Shown: positions 18,251-26,772 of the stretch, piece after piece
Numbering within the stretch: the stretch's first letter is position 1
Layout of the letters: every line of letters begins with the position of its first letter
Assembly: GCA_947502975.1 (NCBI GenBank)
Contig: CANNBV010000002.1
Span: 62,001 to 126,000, forward strand
Length of the DNA: 64,000 nucleotides
Direction of reading: 5' to 3'
Origin: an uncultured Flavobacteriaceae bacterium
GTDB taxonomy: Bacteria; Bacteroidota; Bacteroidia; Flavobacteriales; Flavobacteriaceae
Program-made: the position numbers and the translations under genes
The notes under the pieces: generated by a model
What the model saw: the letters and a program-made list of their open reading frames with translations, nothing else
Database searches by the model: none
What the model was told of the DNA's origin: nothing

Positions 18251-21064
18251 CTAAAAGGAATAATTTAGTGTTAACAAACCTCTTCTTTGCAATACAGGGA
18301 AAACAACAAAACTAGCATCAGGATTATTGGCAATAAATTCTGGAGTAGCACCATTGGCATTTGCTCCAAAACTATTTGCTCCAAAAAAGTTAGCTAAACC
18401 TTCTGAGTTGAAAAGATTTGTAATTACAATATTAGCTGATAGGTTTTCGGTCATTTTATACCCAGTTCCTAAATTAAAAATACTATAAGCTGCAAGTTCG
18501 AAACCGTTTGCCACATTACCATAACGTTTGCCCATATATTGCCATTTTAGAAAAGCAGAAAAACTATTTTTTTCATATTCAGTTCCTAAATTCAGCATTA
18601 ATTTAGGATTAAAGGGTAAGGTGTTATCAGAGTAATCCGTCACAGAATCGTCTGATGTATCAACTGTACCAGCGGCATCATAAATCTTCCAATCAGATGC
18701 TCTAGGGTTTTGAAGTACACCGTTAAACGTGAATACGAAATATTCAATTGGTGTAAAAACACTCTCCCATTCAAATCCAAAAGTATCTGACGAATTGAAT
18801 AAAATAGGTGTGTAAAAAATACTATTATCACTATCGTCAAATTCAAAATTGGCAATGCCGATATCGTTAAGTTGACTCCAAAATGCAGTTCCAGTGAATG
18901 ATATTTGTTTTGCGTTTAGTTTTATGCCTAATTCCGTTTGAATAATTTTTTGAACTTCACCTGCTTGATTAATTGGAACATTAGAGAAGTTATTGAAATA
19001 GTAATTCAATTCAGGAGCTTTATTTCCTTTAGAAAATCTTGAAAATATGGCGATGTTATCATCAATTTTATAATTAATACCTGCAGAGTATGATAGATAA
19101 TTGTAATTGTAGTCAAAATTATCACGTTCGCCTGTTGGTGCTAGAATACCATTGTCATAAGCGGTAGTAGCATTACCATCAAGGCCTCCATCTTGCGAGA
19201 AAGGTGCAAATCTATCTTTACTTCCTTTATGATTTATAGTTTCATATCTTAAGCCTAAATCTAAATGGATATTATCTGCAATCTGCCAACGATCATTTAT
19301 AAAACCAGCAATTTGACTTACTTTAGCTCTGGCATTTACAAAAAATAAACCACCATAATTACTCACACCGTTTTCGTCAGATAAAGCAATAACTGGTTGA
19401 CCAGGGTTTTCTAAAGTAACTTCTAGCATTCTTGGGTTTGGTTCGTAGGTTACAAATGCAAAACTACCTTGTGTGAAATGAGATGTATCTGAAAACCCTA
19501 ATGATAATCCAGTGCTAATGTTATGTCTGTCTGTATTTTTTTGAAAAATTAATTCGTCCATCCATTCATTCGCAGAATTATCTTTATACCAAGCAGAAGT
19601 TCCCATGATCGCATCATTAGGTAATGTCCCACTTAAATATTGAAACGGTTCGCCAGCTAGAATTCCTGCATTATTTACTCTAGCAATTTCAGAACCAGAT
19701 TGCGCATCATTAAATACCACCTGGCCAATAGGAAATTGTGCTCCACTGATAAAATACGCCAGAGGATTACTTAATGATACAAAGGCGTTACTAATAGAAG
19801 TTTGCCAATTAGCATCTTTTGAAGAGTATTTCAGATTGTTTTTTAGCGACCAATTATTTCCTAGATTTTGAAAGATGTTTAGCCCGAATGCTATGTCTTT
19901 AGCATGTACACCATTTGATGGGTTGAAAGTATTAGTACTATTGTTACTTAGATTACGTCCATCGGGAATGGAAGCACTATAACTAGGCATCAAGAGAGAT
20001 GTAGATTTGAAATCTTGTCCGAATGCAGCTGTTGGGTTATCCCAATTCGTTGCGGCTACACCAGTATAACGATTGGTATAATCATCTAGAAATTTTCCAT
20101 AAAACTTAAAAAGCCCATTTTTTGTTTTCTTAATGAGGTTAAATTTAAGTTGCCCACCTTTACTAAATTCAAAATCTATATCCCGTGCACCGTCATCTCG
20201 TCTATAATGTCCTCCAACATTGAAATACCAATTATTTCCAAGAGGACCGTTAAAAACACCATCAAGTCTTTCCATAGAATTGTTATTCCCTTGAAACCCT
20301 TTAGATACTTGAATTTCACCTCCAAATCGTTGATTTATACCTTGAGAAATGAAATTATAAATACCTCCAGGAGCATTTAATGAAGTAATGGCTGAACTTC
20401 CGCCTCGAATGGCTTCAACTTTTTTAGTCATTAAATCTACACGGTGAAATAAATCTGGGCTATAATAAGAGTGTTGCACTAAGCTTACTGGTAATCCATC
20501 CTCCTGAAGTGATACATAATACCAGCCCATATCATCTTCTGCTGAAGCGGAAATGCCGCGGGTGTAGACTTTAGTATAGACTTCTCCAGCTGAAACATCA
20601 GTGAATGTACCAGGGATATTTTGTAACAAACCTGCAGTTCCTTGAGGATAGGTTTGTTTTATAGCTTTTTGATTTAATGTGCTAATTGAAGTGCTGGATT
20701 CTATGCCTAACCTTGGGTCAAAAGTTCCTGTTACTATTACGGTTTGAAGACTCAATAAGTCCGATTCAAGAATGAAATTTAAGTTAAGATTTTTATCAGC
20801 CACTTTAATGACATTACTTATAGTTTTATAACCAAGTAATGATATAGATATTTCATAATTACCTGCAAGTACATTGTTTAATATAAATTCACCATTCAAA
20901 TCAGATATTGTATTTTGATTTAACGGTTTTAATGTAATAGAAGCGTTTTCAACAGGGTTGTTGTTTGTGTCTGTTACAGTTCCAGAAATACGTACTTGTG
21001 CATTTAAAATTGAACTAATTGTAAATAATAATAAAAAGACAGATATGCTTTTTAAGAAGGTCAT
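18251..21064 (-). CDS. TonB-dependent receptor with carboxypeptidase-regulatory-like domain
   Basis: Outer-membrane active importer, 937 residues. The signal peptide (ending LNAQ) is followed by a CarboxypepD_reg-like domain (VRISGTVTDTNNNPVENASI, residues about 23-108), a TonB-box/plug region (LQTVIVTGTFDPRLG, then NIPGTFTDVSAG, VEAIRGGSSAITSLNAPGGI) and a long beta barrel ending in NYSF with the usual terminal aromatic residue. It resembles FecA/CirA-type receptors more than SusC, and no SusD gene is adjacent. First gene of the unit with the DUF1080 and propeller genes, so the ligand is probably a sugar or glycoside, by inference from neighbours only. Confidence 0.92.
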   Translation of the reverse strand: MTFLKSISVFLLLFTISSILNAQVRISGTVTDTNNNPVENASITLKPLNQNTISDLNGEFILNNVLAGNYEISISLLGYKTISNVIKVADKNLNLNFILESDLLSLQTVIVTGTFDPRLGIESSTSISTLNQKAIKQTYPQGTAGLLQNIPGTFTDVSAGEVYTKVYTRGISASAEDDMGWYYVSLQEDGLPVSLVQHSYYSPDLFHRVDLMTKKVEAIRGGSSAITSLNAPGGIYNFISQGINQRFGGEIQVSKGFQGNNNSMERLDGVFNGPLGNNWYFNVGGHYRRDDGARDIDFEFSKGGQLKFNLIKKTKNGLFKFYGKFLDDYTNRYTGVAATNWDNPTAAFGQDFKSTSLLMPSYSASIPDGRNLSNNSTNTFNPSNGVHAKDIAFGLNIFQNLGNNWSLKNNLKYSSKDANWQTSISNAFVSLSNPLAYFISGAQFPIGQVVFNDAQSGSEIARVNNAGILAGEPFQYLSGTLPNDAIMGTSAWYKDNSANEWMDELIFQKNTDRHNISTGLSLGFSDTSHFTQGSFAFVTYEPNPRMLEVTLENPGQPVIALSDENGVSNYGGLFFVNARAKVSQIAGFINDRWQIADNIHLDLGLRYETINHKGSKDRFAPFSQDGGLDGNATTAYDNGILAPTGERDNFDYNYNYLSYSAGINYKIDDNIAIFSRFSKGNKAPELNYYFNNFSNVPINQAGEVQKIIQTELGIKLNAKQISFTGTAFWSQLNDIGIANFEFDDSDNSIFYTPILFNSSDTFGFEWESVFTPIEYFVFTFNGVLQNPRASDWKIYDAAGTVDTSDDSVTDYSDNTLPFNPKLMLNLGTEYEKNSFSAFLKWQYMGKRYGNVANGFELAAYSIFNLGTGYKMTENLSANIVITNLFNSEGLANFFGANSFGANANGATPEFIANNPDASFVVFPVLQRRGLLTLNYSF

Positions 21065-21220
21065 AGATAACTAGGAAAAAATTATTGCTAAACATACAAA
21101 TATGAAAATTAAAAAGGGTAATCCTGTTTATAATAATTCACTGAAATATATTGAACAAGAATTGTAACAATCTAGGTTAAATTTATAGTTGTAATTTTAT
21201 AGAAACTCATTTTTAAGTTT

Positions 21221-21595
21221 ATGCTGAGCGTAAGAGTATCCCGAAAAATACAAGTTATTAATATCGTATTATGTGTTTTGTTTTTACTTTTTGTAATAGT
21301 TCAATTAAATGATCCCGATCCTATACTTTGGGTTTTAATCTACGGAATAACGGCATTCATTCCATTAATTTCTAATTATATAAAAATTCCAAAGATTATA
21401 CTATGGTTGATTTTAATTGCGCTTTTGATATACGGATTTCAATATTTTCCACACTTAATAGATTGGTTGCAAACCGATAATAAAAATGAACTCTTTGGGG
21501 AAATGGTATATGAAAAACCCTATCTGGAAGGTACACGAGAATTTTTAGGGTTATTTATGTCTGCGTTGGTAGTTGTTTATGTTTTACGACAATAA
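21221..21595 (+). CDS. TMEM220-like membrane protein
   Basis: A 124-residue integral membrane protein with about four hydrophobic helices (residues about 11-28, 35-50, 56-73 and 104-122). VIVQLNDPDPILWVLIYG carries the Gln-Asn-Asp-Pro-Asp-Pro pattern typical of the TMEM220 family, whose function is unknown. It is divergent from the TonB receptor and ends eight bases from the convergent oxidoreductase gene. Confidence 0.65.
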   Translation: MLSVRVSRKIQVINIVLCVLFLLFVIVQLNDPDPILWVLIYGITAFIPLISNYIKIPKIILWLILIALLIYGFQYFPHLIDWLQTDNKNELFGEMVYEKPYLEGTREFLGLFMSALVVVYVLRQ

Positions 21596-21603
21596 TTATT
21601 TAG

Positions 21604-23025
21604 CTACAAAGACCAACCCTCGCGATATTGTCGTTTTACAAACTGATTTGCAGGTTCGAAATTCGTAATTTTCATGTTAGTGCCATCCCAAAGTAGTTTT
21701 TTTCTTCCTGGATATATGAATTTATTATTTAACCCTTTCTCTCTCAAACCATAACTCCTAATAGCAAGATTACCCATTAAAATACTTTCTGTTAGTGGAC
21801 CTGCAAAATCAAAAGATGAGGTTAGTTTTCTATGTTTTCTACTATCAAACCCTGCTTTGCAGGCTTCAACCCAAGAAGCTTGATGGCCATGCTCTGGAAG
21901 TTTATTTTCTTCAGTGTCATTGAATTCCAAAAAATCACCATTATTAAAGTATATTTTAGGGTTTCTCCCATAAGTTCCACAAGTCATAATCCCTTTTTCT
22001 CCATACATGATAACCCCATTAGCAGAGTTATTGCTACCTATAGGATGATCTGCAGGAATTAAGTCTGGATGAAACGGTCTTAAGCCACCATCAGTCCAAG
22101 TCATTTTTAAATCCACAGGATTTTTATCTGTAGCTTTAAATTTTAATTGTGTTCTAGATGAAGGAGGGCAAGATTCAGGTAAATATTCGGGAGACCAATC
22201 TCGAGTAAAAACAGCTCCAACACTACTTTCAACTTCAGTAGGATAGCCAAGACCTAATACTCGATAAGGAGGATCAATCAAGTGACATCCCATGTCACCT
22301 AAGGCACCTGTTCCAAAATTCCACCAACCACGCCATTTAAAAGGATGATATTGAGGATGGTAATCTACCATTTTAGCGGGTCCAATCCAAGACTCCCAAT
22401 CCAAGCCATCAAGAAGTGGTAGCTTATTAGTTTTTGCTTTAATACCTTGAGGCCAAATAGGTCTGTTCGTCCAAACATCAACGTTATGCACATTTCCTAT
22501 TTTCCCTTTATTAAACCACTTCACCATTTTTGCAACACCTTTTCCAGAAGCACCTTGGTTTCCCATTTGAGATACTATTTTGTGTTTTCGAGCAGCCTGC
22601 GCAAGCATTCGGGCTTCATAAATATTATGTGTTAAGGGTTTTTGAACGTAAACATGCTTTTCTCTTTTTATGGCAGCCATTGTTATTACCGCATGAGTAT
22701 GGTCTGGTGTAGAGATTGTAACAGCATCAAAATCGTTAAGCTCATCAAAGAGTTTTCTGTAATCTTTATATTTTTTTGCTAATGGGAATTTTTTAAATGC
22801 TTCTGAAGCTCTATTCCAATCAACATCACAAATAGCAGTGATATTGGAGGCGCCTTCATTCCATGTGTTTACTGCGTCACTAAAACCTTTTCCACCACCA
22901 CCAATTACGGCAATGTTTAATTTATCACTTGGAGGGATATAACCTTGCCCTAAAACGTGACGGGGAACTATAGATATGCCAGCAGTAGCATAAGAAGCTT
23001 TTTTTAAAAAAGAGCGCCGTTTCAT
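21604..23025 (-). CDS. Gfo/Idh/MocA family oxidoreductase, Tat-exported
   Basis: NAD(P)-dependent sugar oxidoreductase family, 473 residues. The N-terminus MKRRSFLKKASYATAGISIV is a twin-arginine export signal. The Rossmann motif NIAVIGGGGKG (about residues 38-48) and HVYVQKPLTHNIYEA (the family's EKP-like catalytic lysine segment) are clear, and GDMGCHLIDPPYRVLGLG is a conserved C-terminal-domain part. Exported members usually keep a tightly bound cofactor. It is the distal gene of the six-gene unit starting at 28500, next to a DUF1080 protein, consistent with interconversion of keto sugars. Confidence 0.9.
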   Translation of the reverse strand: MKRRSFLKKASYATAGISIVPRHVLGQGYIPPSDKLNIAVIGGGGKGFSDAVNTWNEGASNITAICDVDWNRASEAFKKFPLAKKYKDYRKLFDELNDFDAVTISTPDHTHAVITMAAIKREKHVYVQKPLTHNIYEARMLAQAARKHKIVSQMGNQGASGKGVAKMVKWFNKGKIGNVHNVDVWTNRPIWPQGIKAKTNKLPLLDGLDWESWIGPAKMVDYHPQYHPFKWRGWWNFGTGALGDMGCHLIDPPYRVLGLGYPTEVESSVGAVFTRDWSPEYLPESCPPSSRTQLKFKATDKNPVDLKMTWTDGGLRPFHPDLIPADHPIGSNNSANGVIMYGEKGIMTCGTYGRNPKIYFNNGDFLEFNDTEENKLPEHGHQASWVEACKAGFDSRKHRKLTSSFDFAGPLTESILMGNLAIRSYGLREKGLNNKFIYPGRKKLLWDGTNMKITNFEPANQFVKRQYREGWSL

Positions 23026-23832
23026 TTATAACTCTAAAATTTCAATATTCTTGAATTCAACAGTATGACTTTCACTTTGAAGTGAAATGTATCCACTTTT
23101 AACTGGTTGCCCTTCTTTTGTTTTCCAGAAATCCTCATTGTAATCAACTTTTCCACCATAAATAGGCTTATGATAACGCATTACTTCCTCACCGTTTATA
23201 AAGTGTTTAATGATAGAGTCGTTGCGCACTTCAACTTCTACATGTACCCATTGTTCTCCATGATAAGTTTTTGAGTTAGAGGTAATGCAGTGATCTGTTA
23301 TTAATTGTCCATCTATCTCAACATGAGTACCAGGAGTACACAAATTTGCAGTAGAACGCTCATCTGTACCATTGCCACCTAGTAGTTGTAGTTCTATAGA
23401 GACAGGAAAATTTTGGTCTACCCCCATTTTCATAGGATCTTCGCAATGTAACATAATACCACTATTTCTTGTGGCCCAAGATGCTCCATCGGCAATTTGT
23501 TCTCCTATAAAACGATAGTCCATTCTAAATTTATAATTTGAGAAAGGTTTTTTATAGTAGATATGTCCGAAGGTATTTTTAAACGCGCCATTATATTCAT
23601 CGTAGTTTACTTTTAATACATTATCTTCCAAAACGAAGGTATTATTATAATTTTCTCCTGCGGGATAACCTTTAATTTTTACAATCCAATCACTTAAATC
23701 TTTACCGTTTAGAAGGCTTACCCATTTTTCTTTTGGACTTTCGATAATGACTTCTTTTTTTTCTTTGTTTTTGCAATTAAAGGCAATTGCTATCACTAAT
23801 ACAAGAGCAAGTAATTTTGATGTTTTTTTCAT
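23026..23832 (-). CDS. DUF1080 (3-keto-disaccharide hydrolase family) lipoprotein
   Basis: Single-domain DUF1080 protein of 268 residues. The frame is open to 23886, but the Met at 23832 was chosen because it begins a proper lipoprotein signal (MKKTSKLLALVLVIAIAFNC) and avoids overlap with the upstream gene. Family features include VSLLNGKDLSDWIVKIKGYP, ASWATRNSGIMLHCEDP, PVSIELQLLGGNGT and SGYISLQSESHTVEFKNIEI. The likely role is lyase, hydratase or hydrolase action on 3-keto-glycosides in the periplasm. It abuts the Gfo/Idh/MocA gene (zero to one base apart), supporting a joint pathway. Confidence 0.85.
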   Translation of the reverse strand: MKKTSKLLALVLVIAIAFNCKNKEKKEVIIESPKEKWVSLLNGKDLSDWIVKIKGYPAGENYNNTFVLEDNVLKVNYDEYNGAFKNTFGHIYYKKPFSNYKFRMDYRFIGEQIADGASWATRNSGIMLHCEDPMKMGVDQNFPVSIELQLLGGNGTDERSTANLCTPGTHVEIDGQLITDHCITSNSKTYHGEQWVHVEVEVRNDSIIKHFINGEEVMRYHKPIYGGKVDYNEDFWKTKEGQPVKSGYISLQSESHTVEFKNIEILEL

Positions 23833-23848
23833 TATTATAGTATAAGGT

Positions 23849-24442
23849 TTACAGAGACCAAGCTTTTCCTCCAGTGGCTTCTTCAATTGAAATACATCCT
23901 TTAGCTGGACCAGGAATAGGGTCGTACGCTAGAACGTTTTTACCAATAAATTCGGTATTTTTATATGCCCAGATAGATTGATATCGGATATAGTTCAAAT
24001 TGTTAAAAACTAACTTGTCTATTTTATTTTGCTTAAATTTTTCTATCTGAGCTTTGTCTACTTTAAAATATTTAGCCAAAAGCGCATCGTAAACTTCAGG
24101 TTTTAATTTAGAAGGGCCTTCTTCAGGAATATGTAATGTTTTCATTACTTCAGAAAAGCCTTTTTTGAATTTGTTTTGCTGTTCTTCCAATGTAGCTTTA
24201 GCTAAACATAAATCAATGAACTCTGGCACATTTACATCTAATGCTCCAGGAGTGTCGTCTGTTTTTGGTAAAATTAAATCGACCAAGTTTTTAAGAACTA
24301 TGCCTTCATTTAAAGATAAAAACTGTGGTGCCCAGACTTCAACTTCGCTTTTACAACTGTGTAATAAACTAAGAATACTAGGTGCGGCAACAGTATAACC
24401 TAGAGATAATCCTATATTTTTAAGTGCTTCTCTACGTTTCAT
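23849..24442 (-). CDS. Gluconate 2-dehydrogenase subunit 3-like small subunit, Tat signal
   Basis: A 197-residue partner of the GMC dehydrogenase encoded just upstream (2 bases apart). MKRREALKNIGLSLGYTVAA is a twin-arginine signal with a Cys at the end of the hydrophobic stretch (LLHSC), so it may also be lipid-anchored. LVDLILPKTDDTPGALDVNV is the family hallmark. In known three-subunit FAD sugar dehydrogenases this small subunit carries the cofactor-bound large subunit through the Tat system. It is a paralogue of the gene at 26146-26769. Confidence 0.88.
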   Translation of the reverse strand: MKRREALKNIGLSLGYTVAAPSILSLLHSCKSEVEVWAPQFLSLNEGIVLKNLVDLILPKTDDTPGALDVNVPEFIDLCLAKATLEEQQNKFKKGFSEVMKTLHIPEEGPSKLKPEVYDALLAKYFKVDKAQIEKFKQNKIDKLVFNNLNYIRYQSIWAYKNTEFIGKNVLAYDPIPGPAKGCISIEEATGGKAWSL

Positions 24443-24444
24443 AA

Positions 24445-26127
24445 CTAACTGTTTTTAATTTGTTTTGCTGCATGATCTGCAGCTCTAGCTGTTAATGCCA
24501 TATAAGTTAACGAAGGGTTTTGGCATCCTGAGGATGTCATACAAGCACCATCAGTAACGTATACATTCGGAACTGTATGAATTTGATTGTGTTTGTTTAG
24601 TACAGACGTTTTTGGGTCTTTCCCCATTCTAGCCGTACCCATTTCATGAATGCCAATGCCTGGTGCATGCACATCATTACGTTCTTTTATATCTGTGAAA
24701 CCAGCTTTCTCAAGCATTTCTATGGCTTGCGCTATCATATCCTTCCGCATGGCATATTCGTTTTCTTTCCATTCGGCATCAAAAGTTATTGTAGGTAATC
24801 CCCAGGCATCTAATTTATTATAATCCAAAGTCATTTTGTTATTATGATTTGGTAAACATTCTCCAAAACCACCTATATGCATGCGCCATTCTCCAGGTTC
24901 CAAAATACGTTCTTTTAATTCTTTTCCATAAGCCAATTCTGCTATAGGCTCTTCGTAGTCATTTCTTGAAGCGCGTCCTTGATAGCCATAACCTCTCAGA
25001 AACTCCTTCTTTTCAGTTTTTTTATCGCCTAAATTTCTGAATCTAGGTAAATAAATTCCACCAGGAATACGTCCCTTAAAATACTTTTCTTCAAAACCAG
25101 AAATTTTACCTGAAGCACCAGCGCCTAGATGGTGATCCATAATGTTGTGGCCTAATTCACCTGAATCGTTACCTAAACCATTAGGGAACCGTTTAGATTT
25201 CGACTGCATTAGTATTGATGTAGTTGCCATAGTTGATGCGCAGCAAAAAATAACTTTTGCTTTAAAAACCAACTTTTCCTTTGTTTCGGTATCAATAACG
25301 CTTACTCCTGTTGCTTTCTTTAAATTATCATCGTAAATGATTTCGTGTACTATAGAGAAAGGACGGAGCGTCATGTTTCCAGTACGTTCTGCAGCTGGAA
25401 TAGTAGATGCATTACTGCTAAAATATGCACCATAAGGACAGCCACGTATACATCTATTTCTGTGGAGACAAACACTTCTGCCTTCATGTTCTTTATCTCC
25501 TGTAATATGCGCCACACGGCCATGTGTTAATACGCGATCATCATATTGTTTTGCAATACTATCTTTAAAATATGTTTCAACACAATTTAATGGCATTGGA
25601 GGTGTAAATATGCCATCAGGTAAATGCGGAAGCCCTAGATTTTCTCCACAAACACCTATGTAAGATTCTACCTTATCGTACCATGGTGCAATATCTTTGT
25701 AACGAATAGGCCAGTCTACACCGTGTCCGTCTTTTTTATTTGCTTCAAAATCTAAATCGCTCAAACGGTAACTATGCTTTCCCCACATGATAGAACGACC
25801 GCCAACGTGATATCCTCTCATCCAATCAAAGCGTTTGGTTTCGTTATATGGATGTTCAATATCATCTACAAACCAGTGACTGCTTGCAGGGTGTGTTGTA
25901 TAACCAGTGCGATTCTGTTTGAATTGACGTTTTAAAGTTTCTGCAGGCTTTTTTCCCAAGAGCTCAAAGTCCCATGGGTCCATATGTGCGGTTGGATAAT
26001 CACCGTGCTTTACATCTCTACCCCGCTCTAAAACGAGAGTTTTTAAGCCTTTTTCACATAATTCTTTTGCTGCCCAGCCCCCTGAGATTCCTGTTCCGAT
26101 GACAATTGCATCATATGTTTCTTGCAT
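24445..26127 (-). CDS. GMC family FAD-dependent sugar dehydrogenase, copy 2
   Basis: A 560-residue flavoprotein. YDAIVIGTGISGGWAAKELC near the N-terminus is the dinucleotide-binding motif. RGCPYGAYFSSNASTIPAAE, with nearby Cys-rich SVCLHRNRCIRGC, and the C-terminal GTARMGKDPKTSVLNKHNQI and TDGACMTSSGCQNPSLTYMA are typical of gluconate 2-dehydrogenase/glucose dehydrogenase large subunits. No signal peptide is present, which fits export together with the Tat-bearing small subunit. Oxidation of a sugar C3 hydroxyl is inferred from the DUF1080 neighbours; no cytochrome subunit is encoded in the unit. Closely related to the gene at 26773. Confidence 0.9.
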   Translation of the reverse strand: MQETYDAIVIGTGISGGWAAKELCEKGLKTLVLERGRDVKHGDYPTAHMDPWDFELLGKKPAETLKRQFKQNRTGYTTHPASSHWFVDDIEHPYNETKRFDWMRGYHVGGRSIMWGKHSYRLSDLDFEANKKDGHGVDWPIRYKDIAPWYDKVESYIGVCGENLGLPHLPDGIFTPPMPLNCVETYFKDSIAKQYDDRVLTHGRVAHITGDKEHEGRSVCLHRNRCIRGCPYGAYFSSNASTIPAAERTGNMTLRPFSIVHEIIYDDNLKKATGVSVIDTETKEKLVFKAKVIFCCASTMATTSILMQSKSKRFPNGLGNDSGELGHNIMDHHLGAGASGKISGFEEKYFKGRIPGGIYLPRFRNLGDKKTEKKEFLRGYGYQGRASRNDYEEPIAELAYGKELKERILEPGEWRMHIGGFGECLPNHNNKMTLDYNKLDAWGLPTITFDAEWKENEYAMRKDMIAQAIEMLEKAGFTDIKERNDVHAPGIGIHEMGTARMGKDPKTSVLNKHNQIHTVPNVYVTDGACMTSSGCQNPSLTYMALTARAADHAAKQIKNS

Positions 26128-26145
26128 AATTTTAATTCTTATGGG

Positions 26146-26769
26146 TTATAAGGACCAAGCCCTTCCATTCGTTGCTGTTTCAACAGAAATACAGCCATTG
26201 TAAACACCAGGTACAGGGTCATAGGCCAATATATTTTCTCCGACTTTTTCTGAAGTACAATACCCGAAAATAATATAATATCTAACGGATAACAAAAATT
26301 TATAAATGCTGTAAGATTCAATATCTTTCTTCGCAACGTTTTTTATATTTTGATCTTTCATGATATGTTTTGAAACATCGTCCGAAATATCGAAATAATT
26401 AGACACTAAAACCTCAAAGTCTTCTTTTGTGCCTTTTAAAATATCTTTTTGAAATGTCTTTTTGAAGGAGTCAGCAAAATAATTACTTCCTGAAGTAAAG
26501 AGCTCTTTTTTTGAATCTACCTCAATATCATGATACATTTTATCAATAAATTGCGGGATATTAACATCAAGTGCTCCTGGTAAATCATCTGTTGGTAGAA
26601 TAATATCTACAATATGTGTTACCATGTGTTTTTGTACTTCAGAGAAAAATTGTGGAGTCCACGTTTCTGAAGCGTCTGAACAAGAAGAGAGCACGCTCAT
26701 TATGGTTGGGGTAGCAACGGCATAACCAATGCTTAATGTTAAGTTTTTTAAGGCAGTCCTTCTGTCCAT
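26146..26769 (-). CDS. Gluconate 2-dehydrogenase subunit 3-like small subunit, Tat signal, copy 1
   Basis: A 207-residue partner of the upstream GMC dehydrogenase. MDRRTALKNLTLSIGYAVAT is a twin-arginine signal ending near VLSSC. VDIILPTDDLPGALDVNIPQ matches the family hallmark seen in the paralogue at 23849. The C-terminal GENILAYDPVPGVYNGCISV also matches that paralogue (GKNVLAYDPIPGPAKGCISI). Spacing is 3 bases after the GMC gene and 18 bases before the next one. Confidence 0.88.
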   Translation of the reverse strand: MDRRTALKNLTLSIGYAVATPTIMSVLSSCSDASETWTPQFFSEVQKHMVTHIVDIILPTDDLPGALDVNIPQFIDKMYHDIEVDSKKELFTSGSNYFADSFKKTFQKDILKGTKEDFEVLVSNYFDISDDVSKHIMKDQNIKNVAKKDIESYSIYKFLLSVRYYIIFGYCTSEKVGENILAYDPVPGVYNGCISVETATNGRAWSL

Positions 26770-26772
26770 GTT

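Noticed and set aside
21065-21220. Gap ahead of the TonB receptor, checked for a cobalamin or other metal riboswitch
   Set aside because: No conserved B12-box or other riboswitch motif is visible; the sequence is plain AT-rich.
23833-23886. Extension of the DUF1080 protein by 18 residues (MKKPLEEKLGLCKPYTII)
   Set aside because: It overlaps the preceding small-subunit gene and would bury the lipoprotein signal that starts at 23832.
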